DNA of 36,513 bases, taken from IMG/VR virus record IMGVR_UViG_3300007735_000680, positions 1 through 36,513 of that record, one strand, 5' to 3'. This DNA comes from a virus. The notes below the pieces were generated by a model. That model was not told the DNA's origin, did no database searches, and saw only the letters and a list, made by a program, of their open reading frames with translations. This document shows, in pieces, positions 26,309-35,339 of this stretch. The translations under genes and the position numbers were made by a program. How positions within the stretch are numbered: the stretch's first letter is position 1; each line of letters opens with the position of its first letter.

Positions 26309-27166
26309 ATGGGAAATTTTTCAGATTTTAAGAAGAAGAGTAAGAACTCGGTCGCACAACTTTCTGAGCGTTTGGAGAAGATGAACGCCAAGGAGAGTTA
26401 CAAGGACGAGAGGCTTTGGAAACCCGGTATTGACAAGGCTGGCAACGGTTATGCAGTTATTAGATTCCTTCCTGAGATTGAGGGCGAGGACACCCCTTTC
26501 GTGTCTGTCTACAGCCATACATTCAAGGGCAAGGGTGGATATTTTTGGGAAAACTGCCCAACCACTATTGGTGAGAAGTGCCCCGTGTGTGCTGCCAACA
26601 CGGAACTCTGGAACAGTGGTGTCGAAGACGACAAGAACATTGCTCGTCAGCGTAAGCGCAAGTTGACTTACATTTCGAATATCCTCGTCATTGAGGATCC
26701 TGCCAATCCAGAAAACAAGGGGAAGGTGTTCCTCTATCAGTATGGCACTAAGATCTTCCAGAAGATTCAAGGGCTTGCTCATCCCGAGTTTCAGGATGAA
26801 GTTGCGGTAGATCCGTTTAACTTCTGGACTGGTGCGGATTTTAAGATTAAGATCCGTAATGTCGGCGGGTATGTAAACTATGATCGCAGCGAGTTTGCAA
26901 CCCCCGCTCCACTGTTTGGTGGAGATGACAAGAAGCTTGAGGAGCTGTGGAAGAAGCAATATCCCCTCAAGCCGTTCATTGAGAAGAGCCAATTCAAGAG
27001 TTTTGATGAATTGAATGCTCGTTTCAAGAAGTCTGTCGGTGACGATATTCGCGCTCAGTTTACTGAGTCCAAGAGCATCGAAGACGATGTAGAGGAATCT
27101 TCAGTTGTGGAAAATGTTGAAGAGAAAGATCCTCTAGAATATTTCTCCGAAATGGAGAAGGAGTGA
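26309..27166 (+). CDS. gp32: Single-stranded DNA-binding protein gp32
   Basis: 285 residues. The basic N-terminus (FKKKSKNSVAQLSERLEKMN) corresponds to the cooperative-binding part of T4 gp32. The core has WKPGIDKAGNGYAVIRFLPE and the zinc ligands H70, C83, C91 and C94 (GYFWENCPTTIGEKCPVC), close in spacing to the T4 H-C-C-C set. The C-terminal tail is strongly acidic (EDDVEESSVVENVEEKDPLE), as expected for binding replication partners. It coats single-stranded DNA in replication, recombination and repair. Strong own promoter and a bidirectional terminator. Confidence 0.95.
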   Translation: MGNFSDFKKKSKNSVAQLSERLEKMNAKESYKDERLWKPGIDKAGNGYAVIRFLPEIEGEDTPFVSVYSHTFKGKGGYFWENCPTTIGEKCPVCAANTELWNSGVEDDKNIARQRKRKLTYISNILVIEDPANPENKGKVFLYQYGTKIFQKIQGLAHPEFQDEVAVDPFNFWTGADFKIKIRNVGGYVNYDRSEFATPAPLFGGDDKKLEELWKKQYPLKPFIEKSQFKSFDELNARFKKSVGDDIRAQFTESKSIEDDVEESSVVENVEEKDPLEYFSEMEKE

Positions 27167-27192
27167 AAAAGGCCCCGCAAGGGGCCTTTTTT
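27166..27192. terminator. Intrinsic terminator, bidirectional
   Basis: AAAAAGGCCCC-GCAA-GGGGCCTTTTTT, with A-run and T-run flanks. It ends gene 32 (+) and the leftward 27191 gene. Confidence 0.9.
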
Positions 27193-27628
27193 AATACCAC
27201 TCTGGGAACAAACTCATTTCATTTCTTCTCATTTCAAATATTAAATTTGTCGGTTCTGTGGTGGCTCTTTCCTCAAATTCATTTTTGTTTTCATTTGGTA
27301 TCCAAGATTTTTTCATTTCGTTGTATATGTCTGTTACGCCACCTTGGAGTTCTAATATCTTTTTCTCTAAAGTTTCAGTTCTTTTGTAGGCTTCTTCTGC
27401 TTCAACTTTTATTTGAAAGCCAACAGCACCAAATTCAGTTTTTTCAGCTTCAACTTTTGGTTCAGAAGACATATTAGATGCGGTAATTGGAACTGGGTCG
27501 GGAATCGGTATATCTTTCATCACATTGATGAATTCTATTGTTTCCGGAGTTTCACTACTTGGAAGTATTGAAACCATGTTTCTTTCCGCCACTACATCTA
27601 CTTGAAATTTATTTGTTTCTTCGTTCAT
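27191..27628 (-). CDS. Protein of the baseplate operon, unknown
   Basis: 145 residues, not recognised. Glu/Thr/Pro-rich with an internal coiled-coil-like helix (AEEAYKRTETLEKKILELQG). It is the last cistron of the leftward gp4/tail-tube/gp26 operon, with ATGA-type overlap to the previous gene, so a role in tail assembly is plausible. Confidence 0.62.
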   Translation of the reverse strand: MNEETNKFQVDVVAERNMVSILPSSETPETIEFINVMKDIPIPDPVPITASNMSSEPKVEAEKTEFGAVGFQIKVEAEEAYKRTETLEKKILELQGGVTDIYNEMKKSWIPNENKNEFEERATTEPTNLIFEMRRNEMSLFPEWY

Positions 27629-27807
27629 ATGTTAAAATAATTGTTTCCGTTAACTTTTTGTGATTCTTGTTGCTTTTTTCTCTCTTGATATTCTACTACA
27701 AGTTTTAGGTAAATATCTCTTTCCCAACAGAACATGTTTTCTATATCGTAGAGGGTCCAAGAAAAATTATTTATTAAGGTAAAGTTTGAGATGAAATAAT
27801 CTCTCAA
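27625..27807 (-). CDS. Small baseplate-hub assembly protein, gp51-like candidate
   Basis: 60 residues. The pattern NNFSWTLYDIENMFCWERDI...VVEYQERKKQQES resembles small T4-type hub assembly proteins, in which a W..DI..M...ER segment is typical. Start appears to be TTG at 27807; no ATG start is available in frame before the conserved part. It lies directly after the gp26-like gene, as hub genes do in related phages. Assignment is tentative. Confidence 0.5.
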   Translation of the reverse strand: MRDYFISNFTLINNFSWTLYDIENMFCWERDIYLKLVVEYQERKKQQESQKVNGNNYFNI

Positions 27808-27818
27808 ATCAAAAAACT

Positions 27819-28481
27819 TTACCGATAAGTAAAAAAATTTAGTAAGCCGGTTACCTCCTTCGTTCCTTCTTCAACATTCAAGGTAAGGTACAACTCTGGT
27901 TGATTTTTTGTAAATTGTTCTATTTTTGGAACTATTGATATGGGAAGATTATCTAAAAGATCTTTTATTTCTTCTGGAACAAATTTATTTGTTTTATATA
28001 TTTCGTTCTTTATTATTACTTGATCAATGTAGGCTCTAAAAATTTCTTCCTTGTCAAGACTTTGTAATTTTAATAATTGCCCTACTGTGGGTGTTTTTAA
28101 ATTCAATGAAATTGAATTTCCAATATCAATTTTTTGTTCATTGACTTGATTTCTTGGTTTTATTTGAGAAATCTCAACTTGAACTTTTTGATCATTATAA
28201 ATTAAATTTAATACTTCATCAACACTCTTAGAACGTATTTGAAGAAATAAAAACTCAGCATCAGCCAAACACAAATTTAATATGTTTGTATGGTCTGAAT
28301 ATTTTTTTATCAAATCAACCATGTTTTGTAATGCAAGTTTTTTGTTATTCTCTTGCATTATCAATGCAAGAGCCTTTGCATCTTTCACTCTAAATGGAGT
28401 AAAACAAACCCTTTCATTTGAAAAGGGAAGGATGGTTTCGTATTTTGGAATAGTTGAGTTTATTGAATCAATTATATTCAT
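27819..28481 (-). CDS. gp26: Baseplate hub subunit gp26-like
   Basis: 220 residues. PKYETILPFSNERVCFTPFR...VKDAKAL near the N-terminus and DAEFLFLQIRSKSVDEVL in the middle match the T4 gp26 family pattern (P.Y...LP......F.PF.VK..K.L; D.E.LF..IR.KS). It is expected to take part in baseplate hub assembly. The start overlaps the upstream stop as ATGA. Confidence 0.78.
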   Translation of the reverse strand: MNIIDSINSTIPKYETILPFSNERVCFTPFRVKDAKALALIMQENNKKLALQNMVDLIKKYSDHTNILNLCLADAEFLFLQIRSKSVDEVLNLIYNDQKVQVEISQIKPRNQVNEQKIDIGNSISLNLKTPTVGQLLKLQSLDKEEIFRAYIDQVIIKNEIYKTNKFVPEEIKDLLDNLPISIVPKIEQFTKNQPELYLTLNVEEGTKEVTGLLNFFTYR

Positions 28482-29053
28482 TGTCCACCAGTTATTGTAA
28501 ATTCTCTATAGTTCATCAATACTTGATAAATCAAATATTCGTTTGTTCTCACCATACTCAATTCAAGAGGAATATTTTCAATAGGAAACACTTCATAAAA
28601 AGTAAAAATTTTATTTGTATTTCCATTTGGGTCTAACAACTTGATCTGCATTTGAGTGTTGTATACGATATCGTCATAATAATTTAATTGGAATGGGGCT
28701 GAGTAATTTCCTTTTATTCTTCCACCAGAATAAATTAAATTAAACCAACTGTTAAAAAAGTCCATTATAAAATTATCATTGGTCACTGCAAAATTTAATA
28801 ATACTCCACCTACAAATTTTTGCGATCTTGGTACAACTCTACCGGGGCCGTAGCCCATTAAATTGTCTGCAATGCCTTCTATCGCCCTTGCTCCCATGGC
28901 AACACCAAGTGTCTGAAAATCATCTGCAGCAACTGCTGGCAAAGCAGAAGGCAAATTTAAAAATGACACTTGATATCTGTTATTTCTTTGTAGCCCTTTG
29001 TGTCTATCAAAAAAATCTTTTATTCCAATTATTGTGTTTTGATTAATTGCCAT
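28478..29053 (-). CDS. Tail-tube-like protein (tube or gp54-like baseplate protein)
   Basis: 191 residues. The pattern FFDRHKGLQRNNRYQVSFLN, then VPRSQKFVG...FAVTNDNFIMDFFNSW and the C-terminal YEVFPIENIPLELSMV is the T4 gp19/gp54-type tail tube fold (G..R..R...; ..F...W; ..P..I..L). The small size fits a tube-like protein. Position among gp4 and gp26 genes suggests a baseplate-proximal tube initiator such as gp54, but gp19 itself cannot be excluded. Overlaps gp4 by 11 nt. Confidence 0.68.
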   Translation of the reverse strand: MAINQNTIIGIKDFFDRHKGLQRNNRYQVSFLNLPSALPAVAADDFQTLGVAMGARAIEGIADNLMGYGPGRVVPRSQKFVGGVLLNFAVTNDNFIMDFFNSWFNLIYSGGRIKGNYSAPFQLNYYDDIVYNTQMQIKLLDPNGNTNKIFTFYEVFPIENIPLELSMVRTNEYLIYQVLMNYREFTITGGQ

Positions 29054-29465
29054 TGGCGAATATCTCTTTTTCTGTGATTAGTTTGAATTCCATTTTATTT
29101 TTTTCACAATAGCTTTTAGCCGCTTCCCATTTTGCGTTGTTTATTATCCAAGTTATTTTTTCCTTTTTGGAAGCGTTTTCTTTTAAAAAAGTTTGTTTTT
29201 TTGGCTTAACTTCAACCATCCAAGTTTTTAATTCTTCATTAATTTTGAATTGGATGACAAAATCTGGATAATAGTTGTGGTATTTTTTATCTAAAGGATT
29301 GAAATAAGGTATTATAATTTCCTCAGAAGACCATTTTAAAATACTTGGATGTTCGTCACAAAACTTGCATATGTTTCTTTCCCAAAGGGATCGGCAAGTT
29401 ATGTCCGTGGCATCACCAATATATTTATTGGTATTTTTTGGAACAAACTTGGTCTTGTATGCCAT
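29043..29465 (-). CDS. gp4: Head completion protein gp4
   Basis: 140 residues. YKTKFVPKNTNKYIGDATDI, then CRSLWERNICKFCDEHPSIL, then WSSEEIIIPYFNP, YPDFVIQF and WMVEVKPKKQT match T4 gp4 (50/65) closely. The PDF...EVKPKK part is the core of a restriction-endonuclease-like fold. Gp4 helps complete DNA-filled heads before tail joining. It is the first cistron of a leftward operon. ATG 29465 lies exactly 5 nt after a late octamer, so the message is probably leaderless. Confidence 0.88.
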   Translation of the reverse strand: MAYKTKFVPKNTNKYIGDATDITCRSLWERNICKFCDEHPSILKWSSEEIIIPYFNPLDKKYHNYYPDFVIQFKINEELKTWMVEVKPKKQTFLKENASKKEKITWIINNAKWEAAKSYCEKNKMEFKLITEKEIFANGN

Positions 29466-29470
29466 AAAAT

Positions 29471-29478
29471 TATTTAGG
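29471..29478 (-). promoter_or_regulatory. Late octamer, leaderless, of the gp4 operon
   Basis: CCTAAATA on the minus strand, then ATTTT and ATG at 29465; +1 should be the A of ATG. Confidence 0.75.
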
Positions 29479-29486
29479 TAAATTTA

Positions 29487-29494
29487 TCTAAATA
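29487..29494 (+). promoter_or_regulatory. Late octamer of the gp48 operon
   Basis: TCTAAATA on the plus strand, then 9 nt to ATG at 29504; predicted leader about 4 nt. It is divergent from the gp4 octamer, 8 bp away. Confidence 0.68.
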
Positions 29495-29503
29495 TTATTA
29501 TAA

Positions 29504-30328
29504 ATGGCATCAGAATACATATATCCATTAAATTCAGTTTACCAAGCAGAACAACCGCTTTGGATGAATTTTTATGTTGCACCTTATTCTTTGAAAAATT
29601 TTGAAAGAACTAGATCGGGTGTTGTAAATAGATCCTTTGCTCATATTCAATTGCCCATGCCAAAGGAGCCGGGATATCAATTGCAACACAATTATGGTGA
29701 AAGCAATAATAATCCCGTTGGACCTGTGTTAACGAGAGCTGGACTTGCCAATAGCGGTGGCATAAGTGAAAACGGGGTGATAAACATGCTTTCAAGAGTT
29801 TTTCAACCAGCGACATTTTATGCAGAAAGAATGTTTGCCACGTCTACTTATAGGCGTTTTAGCAACATTGCAGAAGCAACAATGATTTCTGAGGGAAGAA
29901 AACAATACTTTTTTCAATATGTTTTGGTCCCAAAAAGCGAAGCAGAATCAATACAAATAGAAGAGATAGCAGGAACTTTTAGAAAATCTTCGTATCCTGC
30001 AGTAGCATCAAATCTTCCTGAGAGATCATATCCTCAAAATCTATGGGCTCTTACGGTCACCCAAGGAAATGCACAAGCATTTGGTGGTGCTGCTAATTTA
30101 ACTGCAAATTGGTTGGGTGAGCCTTTGGTGTGTGTTTTAAATACAGTTATAGTGAAGAAAAACGACGATGCTGATACTGTTGTACGTTATTTGCCAAACG
30201 GAGCATCTTCAGTAACATTACTTGGTTTGGTTTTCACAGAATTTGAAACCGGAACTTATGTCCCAGAAGCAAATGCAACTTGGTCAAAGTCGGAAATATC
30301 CTCATATTACTTTGGCTACAACGGATAA
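29504..30328 (+). CDS. gp48: Tail tube cap protein gp48-like
   Basis: 274 residues. Opening YPLNSVYQAEQPLWMNFYVA, a LPMPKEP, and a later region RFSNIAEATMISEGRKQYFF...LVPKSEAESIQIEEIAG...KSSYPAV match T4-type gp48 (YPL...W..F; LP.P; F...LVPK...E...I..I...F). A C-terminal EFETGTYVPEA fits the same family. It caps the baseplate and starts the tail tube. First gene of the rightward baseplate operon. Confidence 0.75.
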   Translation: MASEYIYPLNSVYQAEQPLWMNFYVAPYSLKNFERTRSGVVNRSFAHIQLPMPKEPGYQLQHNYGESNNNPVGPVLTRAGLANSGGISENGVINMLSRVFQPATFYAERMFATSTYRRFSNIAEATMISEGRKQYFFQYVLVPKSEAESIQIEEIAGTFRKSSYPAVASNLPERSYPQNLWALTVTQGNAQAFGGAANLTANWLGEPLVCVLNTVIVKKNDDADTVVRYLPNGASSVTLLGLVFTEFETGTYVPEANATWSKSEISSYYFGYNG

Positions 30329-30335
30329 TTAAAAA

Positions 30336-31169
30336 ATGAAATATTTTGAAAATCTTCCAACAACTACATTTGAATCATCGATAGGTGCTTTTGATATTTG
30401 TGATTTTTTTACTTATATTGATAACTCTGCAATTCCGTTTGAAACCTCTGACATAAATGTCGATAATAAAAGCACATTGCTTGAAGCATCATATAATGTA
30501 TACAAAGATCCAAATTCTTTTTGGACATTTTTGTTGGCCAACAAACAAATAAATCCATTTACTTTACTTGCAATTAACGTTAATATTTTCGTTCAACAAA
30601 ATGAAGATAAAATAAACATGCTTGCTGTTGGAAATACTGCAGGAACTACAGCATATACATTCCCAAAAGGAAGCATAGTTTTACCTTATACTTCAAATAC
30701 TGGTGGATCGTATTCTTATTCATCTGTTGGAAATTTTAATTTAGACGGTCCACTTACTTTGATTGAAAGTGTTTCTTTTTATAATGGTCAGATGATTATA
30801 AAAAATCAAGTTGGTTCTACCTATTCGTTCATACAGGCTTTTGGATCTACAGGTCAACAATTAACAATTGTATATCCAATTGATGGTGGTACTTACGGTA
30901 TAAGAACACTTTTATATCCATATGACACCAAACCTGCGACCAAAACGGTTGTAAAAACAACTGTAACTAAAGAAGGTCTTTCAGAAGAGAGCGGTCCAAT
31001 ATACAGTGCAGGAAGTTATTCTGAAGAATCCGTCAATACTGGTTTATGTGGCGGATCGCAAATAACAGCCATAACTACAGTAGAAATAAATTCAAAAAAT
31101 ATAAAATCTTATATGCCCAGTGATTTGAGTTCGTTAAAAAGTTACTTTATAACTGCTAAATACACTTGA
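30336..31169 (+). CDS. gp53: Baseplate wedge protein gp53-like
   Basis: 277 residues. Near the N-terminus MKYFENLPTTTFESSIGAFD, then DNKSTLLEASYNVYKDPNSF and WTFLLANKQINPF match the gp53 signature (..L....Y.DP..W..LL.N...NP). The rest is Ser/Thr/Tyr-rich. Gp53 links wedge sub-complexes in T4. 8 nt after the gp48 stop. Confidence 0.75.
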   Translation: MKYFENLPTTTFESSIGAFDICDFFTYIDNSAIPFETSDINVDNKSTLLEASYNVYKDPNSFWTFLLANKQINPFTLLAINVNIFVQQNEDKINMLAVGNTAGTTAYTFPKGSIVLPYTSNTGGSYSYSSVGNFNLDGPLTLIESVSFYNGQMIIKNQVGSTYSFIQAFGSTGQQLTIVYPIDGGTYGIRTLLYPYDTKPATKTVVKTTVTKEGLSEESGPIYSAGSYSEESVNTGLCGGSQITAITTVEINSKNIKSYMPSDLSSLKSYFITAKYT

Positions 31170-31170
31170 T

Positions 31171-33090
31171 ATGCCAAATACAGATGGACCTTTTAATCCT
31201 GGTTATTCTACTATAAAAGCGATATATCTGGCAAACGATGCTGGTCTTCGTGGTACTGGATCAAATCAAGAAAAATTAAATATTTTAATTCAAAATACAG
31301 AATGTGTATTTGAAAGATTAGAACTAGTAGAAAACATAAATGATGTTGTTCCAAATGGTGTTGTTGTCGTTCGTGACATAAAAGACATAGCTTCAAGATT
31401 AAAGTTATTTGAAATCGATTCTGTTAGAATTTTATTTTTTGATGGTTCTTATTGGGATCTTTCTATAACAAGTGTAAGTTACATAAACAACGCAGCATCA
31501 GATACTGAAGAAAATTTTGTTGGAATTTATGTTTCGAACAAATATTACAAAAAAGTTCAAAACAATACTTTAAGTCAACTTTTAGGTTTAAAACAACCGA
31601 GTGTATACTTGATAAATGATTTCGTATCTGAGGTAAAAAAAGTATTTTTTGATACTACAAATGGATACTTAGACGAAACTTTTAATTATGTTCTTTACAG
31701 ACCATTAAATCCAATAGACAGCAGAATAGAAGAAGTTTCAGATAATGCTATTCAGTATTTGAATTATCTAGCATCTTATGCGGTAGACAGTGCCAACAAA
31801 CTTCCACAGTTTATGTTTTGGACAAGTCTTTCCGGGGATGTTAATTTTAAGTTTTTCAAAAGAGATGGTGGACGAGATCCATCTTATAGGACAATTGATA
31901 GAGATGTACGAAGAATAGCAGTTTTTGATGGTGATTCTGTTGTACAACAATTATCAGATGGTCTGATATATCGAAAGTGTTACTTTTACAACACGAATCC
32001 CGCATATCAATTTATATCCAAAAAATATTATTATATAAGAAAAACTCCAAAAATTTTAGATACAACTCCAACAGGGGTTAGTTTTGACAACTACATTTAT
32101 TCTGGATTGATATATCAATTCCAAGATGAAGGTCAAAAATATAATATTTCAGTGGTTGGTCTTGATGGAACTACTTTTGCTGTTCCGGGAGCAGATCAAT
32201 TAATTTATAATGGTCATTGGGGTTATTATGATGGATTAGAATCAGTGAACGATGCCTCTTACTTGACGCATTTGGGACAAAATTTTGGAACTGAAAAAAG
32301 TTTTTCAAATTTGTTTTTGATGGGAAGTTCGGGGTACATGCCTTTTGCTGATACCACTGAAATGTGGAAAAACATGTTTGACATGACTGAAATACACCCA
32401 AATTATCCAAATTCATCATCAAGAATTTCTGGAAACTCAACCAATTTACAAAAAGTGATGAATATTCGATATAAGTCGTTTTTGCAGGCTGGAGCTTGTG
32501 CATCTAGCAGATTAGAACAATTTAGAAATATTGAATTGCAAAACTTTGTTATGTATTCTTTGTGTTGTATGGGAAAAAGAGTTGGAGAAGAATCGTTTTT
32601 TGCAGTTTTAACTAAATTTGAAGAAGATAATGCTATAACACAACCAAACAACCCTGATGGTAAAATTTATAGATATCAGTGGAATAAAATTAAATTTAAT
32701 AGCAAATATAATGAAAATGGTCCAGTTGGTTCAACTGGATATAATTTCCATCAACTAGAAAAGTGGTCATTTGATGCTTTGGCCTCTTCAACTGCACAAG
32801 ACGATACATGGGCAATCAACACAAATGAAAGAGGCTTGACAGCATCATATCTTCCAGCTGGCTGGATAAGCCCAGCCCCCAGTGGATTCAAGTTGAGGCC
32901 AATTGGAGCAAATACCGATACTGTGGGTGCTACTGGAGAAATATTCCATATAGTAAAAATGAATAAAATTCCACTTGAACAACTTTTATCTGAAAGCGGA
33001 AACGAAGTTTATAAAAAATATATTGGAAAGTATCTTTACTATTTTGATGCAGAAAATGTTTTGGATGGAATCTGTGAGTCAACAGGATAA
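31171..33090 (+). CDS. Large baseplate hub protein, gp27-like candidate
   Basis: 639 residues. FERLELVENINDVVPNGVVV, DIKDIASRLKL, SVSYINNAAS and FNYVLYRPLNPIDSR resemble T4-type baseplate hub proteins with a gp27-like β-domain. The central part has YLNYLASYAVDSANKLPQFM and a FMFWTSLSG segment as in hub proteins. It sits between gp53 and gp25, and 1 nt after the upstream stop. A gp27 role is tentative. Confidence 0.58.
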   Translation: MPNTDGPFNPGYSTIKAIYLANDAGLRGTGSNQEKLNILIQNTECVFERLELVENINDVVPNGVVVVRDIKDIASRLKLFEIDSVRILFFDGSYWDLSITSVSYINNAASDTEENFVGIYVSNKYYKKVQNNTLSQLLGLKQPSVYLINDFVSEVKKVFFDTTNGYLDETFNYVLYRPLNPIDSRIEEVSDNAIQYLNYLASYAVDSANKLPQFMFWTSLSGDVNFKFFKRDGGRDPSYRTIDRDVRRIAVFDGDSVVQQLSDGLIYRKCYFYNTNPAYQFISKKYYYIRKTPKILDTTPTGVSFDNYIYSGLIYQFQDEGQKYNISVVGLDGTTFAVPGADQLIYNGHWGYYDGLESVNDASYLTHLGQNFGTEKSFSNLFLMGSSGYMPFADTTEMWKNMFDMTEIHPNYPNSSSRISGNSTNLQKVMNIRYKSFLQAGACASSRLEQFRNIELQNFVMYSLCCMGKRVGEESFFAVLTKFEEDNAITQPNNPDGKIYRYQWNKIKFNSKYNENGPVGSTGYNFHQLEKWSFDALASSTAQDDTWAINTNERGLTASYLPAGWISPAPSGFKLRPIGANTDTVGATGEIFHIVKMNKIPLEQLLSESGNEVYKKYIGKYLYYFDAENVLDGICESTG

Positions 33091-33098
33091 ATTAAATC

Positions 33099-33869
33099 AT
33101 GACCCATCAAATTAAAACTCTCGGTACAGACTATGCACAAGAAGCGTTATATTCGGTAAATAGCCGAAAAGAATACATTTGTGCAAATTCATCTATAACC
33201 AGAGGTGTAACGGGCATTCCTCAATCTTTGGAAGAATGTTTTAATAAATTTCCCGGTGTTAAAACAATTGCTACAAATTTAGGATTTGCAAGATCTATTA
33301 GTGGTGGAATAACTTATAGTTTGTTTACCGGATTTACTGCCCCCACTGTAAATTTAACAAACACATTTGCTCCTATTGATTCTCTGTTAGATAAACCTGC
33401 ATATGAATGCAATGAAATCGTATCAAAATTGGGTTCTGCGTGGCTTGGATGCTTATGGGGAACACCCGAAGCATCATTCAGTTGCACTTGTCCGGACATA
33501 GGCCCAAATTTTGAAGCATATTTAAAACTTAGATTAAATTCTGCTACATTCTGGAATACTCCAAAAAATGTTCCATGTGAAAGAGCAGAATTTTTAGATG
33601 GTTTCAAATATGGAAAGAAGGCAAATGTAACTGTTGCTGGAGATTTTAAATTAAAAATAGGCGATGTGGTAGAATTAAATGTGGATGCTTCCAGCGGTTA
33701 TCCATATTCTGCAACCAGGTCATCTTTGAATGGTGTATATTACATAATTGGAGTAAAACATGTTATTACTAACTCCGGTACACATGAAACAGCACTTTCA
33801 TTGTCTCAGATAGCCGAAAATGTAACTGCAGCACAAACTGGATCAACTTTCTCGGCTGACTATCAGTGA
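33099..33869 (+). CDS. Baseplate hub-associated protein, unknown
   Basis: 256 residues. C-terminal segment LKIGDVVELNVDASSGYPYS, then SLNGVYYIIGVKHVITNSGT and HETALSLSQI resembles the β-domain shared by hub proteins of contractile tails (GD.V.L........G.Y.I..VKH.I.......L.L). The N-terminal part is Cys-containing and unknown. Next to gp25, likely part of the hub. The stop abuts the gp25 late octamer. Confidence 0.6.
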   Translation: MTHQIKTLGTDYAQEALYSVNSRKEYICANSSITRGVTGIPQSLEECFNKFPGVKTIATNLGFARSISGGITYSLFTGFTAPTVNLTNTFAPIDSLLDKPAYECNEIVSKLGSAWLGCLWGTPEASFSCTCPDIGPNFEAYLKLRLNSATFWNTPKNVPCERAEFLDGFKYGKKANVTVAGDFKLKIGDVVELNVDASSGYPYSATRSSLNGVYYIIGVKHVITNSGTHETALSLSQIAENVTAAQTGSTFSADYQ

Positions 33870-33877
33870 TATAAATA
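33870..33877 (+). promoter_or_regulatory. Late octamer, leaderless, of the gp25 gene
   Basis: Perfect TATAAATA, then TCTTG and ATG at 33883. It follows the upstream TGA directly. Confidence 0.82.
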
Positions 33878-33882
33878 TCTTG

Positions 33883-34266
33883 ATGGATATTCAAGATTTT
33901 TCAATACTATTGGAACCTGTACAGACAACTACCTCAAAAAAGGATATTAGTATTGTCACGGGCTTTAATGCCATAAGCCAATATATTGAACATGTTATGA
34001 AAACTCAAAAAGGTGAGTTGATATCAAACATGGATTTGGGATCCGATTATTTCAGTTACATATTTGGCACTAGAGACAAGTCCGTATTGGAATTTAATAT
34101 TGCATCATATATCGAAGCAGCAATCCCACAATTAAAAAATATAAAGGTAACTTTAACATATTTTTCAGAAGACATACTTCAATTTGAAGTCAAATTTTCA
34201 ATATTTAATGGTGGCATCAAAAAACAACAAAATTCTTCTTGCTTCATTGAGGTACAAACCAGATGA
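33883..34266 (+). CDS. gp25: Baseplate wedge protein gp25
   Basis: 127 residues from the ATG. The pattern NAISQYIEHVMKTQKGELIS, then LGSDYFSYIFG and VLEFNIASYIEAAIPQLKNI is the GPW/gp25 family found in contractile-tail baseplates. An in-frame TTG lies 3 nt upstream, but the ATG fits the 5-nt late-octamer rule. Stop overlaps the gp6 gene by 4 nt (ATGA). Confidence 0.88.
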   Translation: MDIQDFSILLEPVQTTTSKKDISIVTGFNAISQYIEHVMKTQKGELISNMDLGSDYFSYIFGTRDKSVLEFNIASYIEAAIPQLKNIKVTLTYFSEDILQFEVKFSIFNGGIKKQQNSSCFIEVQTR

Positions 34267-35339
34267 CATACAATTTAAAAAATTTAAATGTTTCTTCCCT
34301 TGATTTTGATAATATAAAAGAATCTTTAATATCATTTTTAGAACAACAAAATGATTTAAAAAATTTAGATTTTAGAAACGAAGCGAGTTCGGTAAATTTA
34401 TTATTAAATATACTCGCAACTGCAACCGCCTACAATGGTGTATATGCTCAATATGGTTATGTAAACAGTTTTGCTACTACTGCAAATCTGTTGGAATCCG
34501 TACTTGGTATTGCTGCCAATAATTCAGTATTGGTTGCTCCAACATTATCTGCAAGCACCAGAAGAACAGTTACATCGGTAGGATCTACTTTATCTGCTTA
34601 CAGTACCTTTGACGCAAAATCTACAAATGGTGCCAGTATATTTTTCTTTAATTTAGAAGAGGTTCCAAAAAACACAGCCAAATCAATAGTGTTGTACAGT
34701 GGATATGAAACGGTAAGTTACACAAATTATGATTATACAACACAATCATGTGAACTTCCATACGCTGTCAACCCAGAAACTATAAGTTTTTATGTAATAG
34801 ATATTGCTACAAATAATACTGTTCAATGGACTCGCGTAGATAAAACTGCAGGAACTGTTTCCGGAAACAATACACATTTTACGGTTATAAACGGTCCTTT
34901 GGGTTATATCGTGACAAATAATTTCTCAAGTTCTCAAACTATTACCACATCATCAAAAGTAGTTGTAAAAGCAATAAATGGTAATGGTGGCTTGGGAAAC
35001 AGTGCAGAAATTTCACCACGAAGCGATGCAACATTTAATACTTCAGATAGCCCATCCGGTGGATATGACACAATAACAGTGGATAGAGCAAAATACTCAT
35101 TGCTGTTCAAAGCAACCGGGCAAGATCGTTGTGTAACCATATCTGATTATAAAAATGCTATTCTTAGTTCTGGTATAGATGGAACAGATGACGAAACTAC
35201 AATTACTGTTGCCAATGGATCATATCCTGGGCAAGTAAAAGTTTATGTAGATGGTCTTTCAAGTTCCAACCAAGCATTGCTTTTGTCATATCTTTCGGAT
35301 AGAACCCCTGCAGGTATAAGCGTAACTTATTCACTATGA
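34263..35339 (+). CDS. gp6: Baseplate wedge protein gp6-like
   Basis: 358 residues. NVSSLDFDNIKESLISFLEQ, then LKNLDFRNEASSVNLLLNIL and TAYNGVYAQYGYVNSFATTA...SVLGIA match gp6 (L.FD.IK..L..FL.......DF..S....LL..LA..T.YN..Y). It is shorter than T4 gp6. Its C-terminal part carries a J-like KATGQDRCVTISDYKNAILS. Overlaps gp25 and the next gene by 4 nt, a coupled operon. Confidence 0.82.
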   Translation: MTYNLKNLNVSSLDFDNIKESLISFLEQQNDLKNLDFRNEASSVNLLLNILATATAYNGVYAQYGYVNSFATTANLLESVLGIAANNSVLVAPTLSASTRRTVTSVGSTLSAYSTFDAKSTNGASIFFFNLEEVPKNTAKSIVLYSGYETVSYTNYDYTTQSCELPYAVNPETISFYVIDIATNNTVQWTRVDKTAGTVSGNNTHFTVINGPLGYIVTNNFSSSQTITTSSKVVVKAINGNGGLGNSAEISPRSDATFNTSDSPSGGYDTITVDRAKYSLLFKATGQDRCVTISDYKNAILSSGIDGTDDETTITVANGSYPGQVKVYVDGLSSSNQALLLSYLSDRTPAGISVTYSL

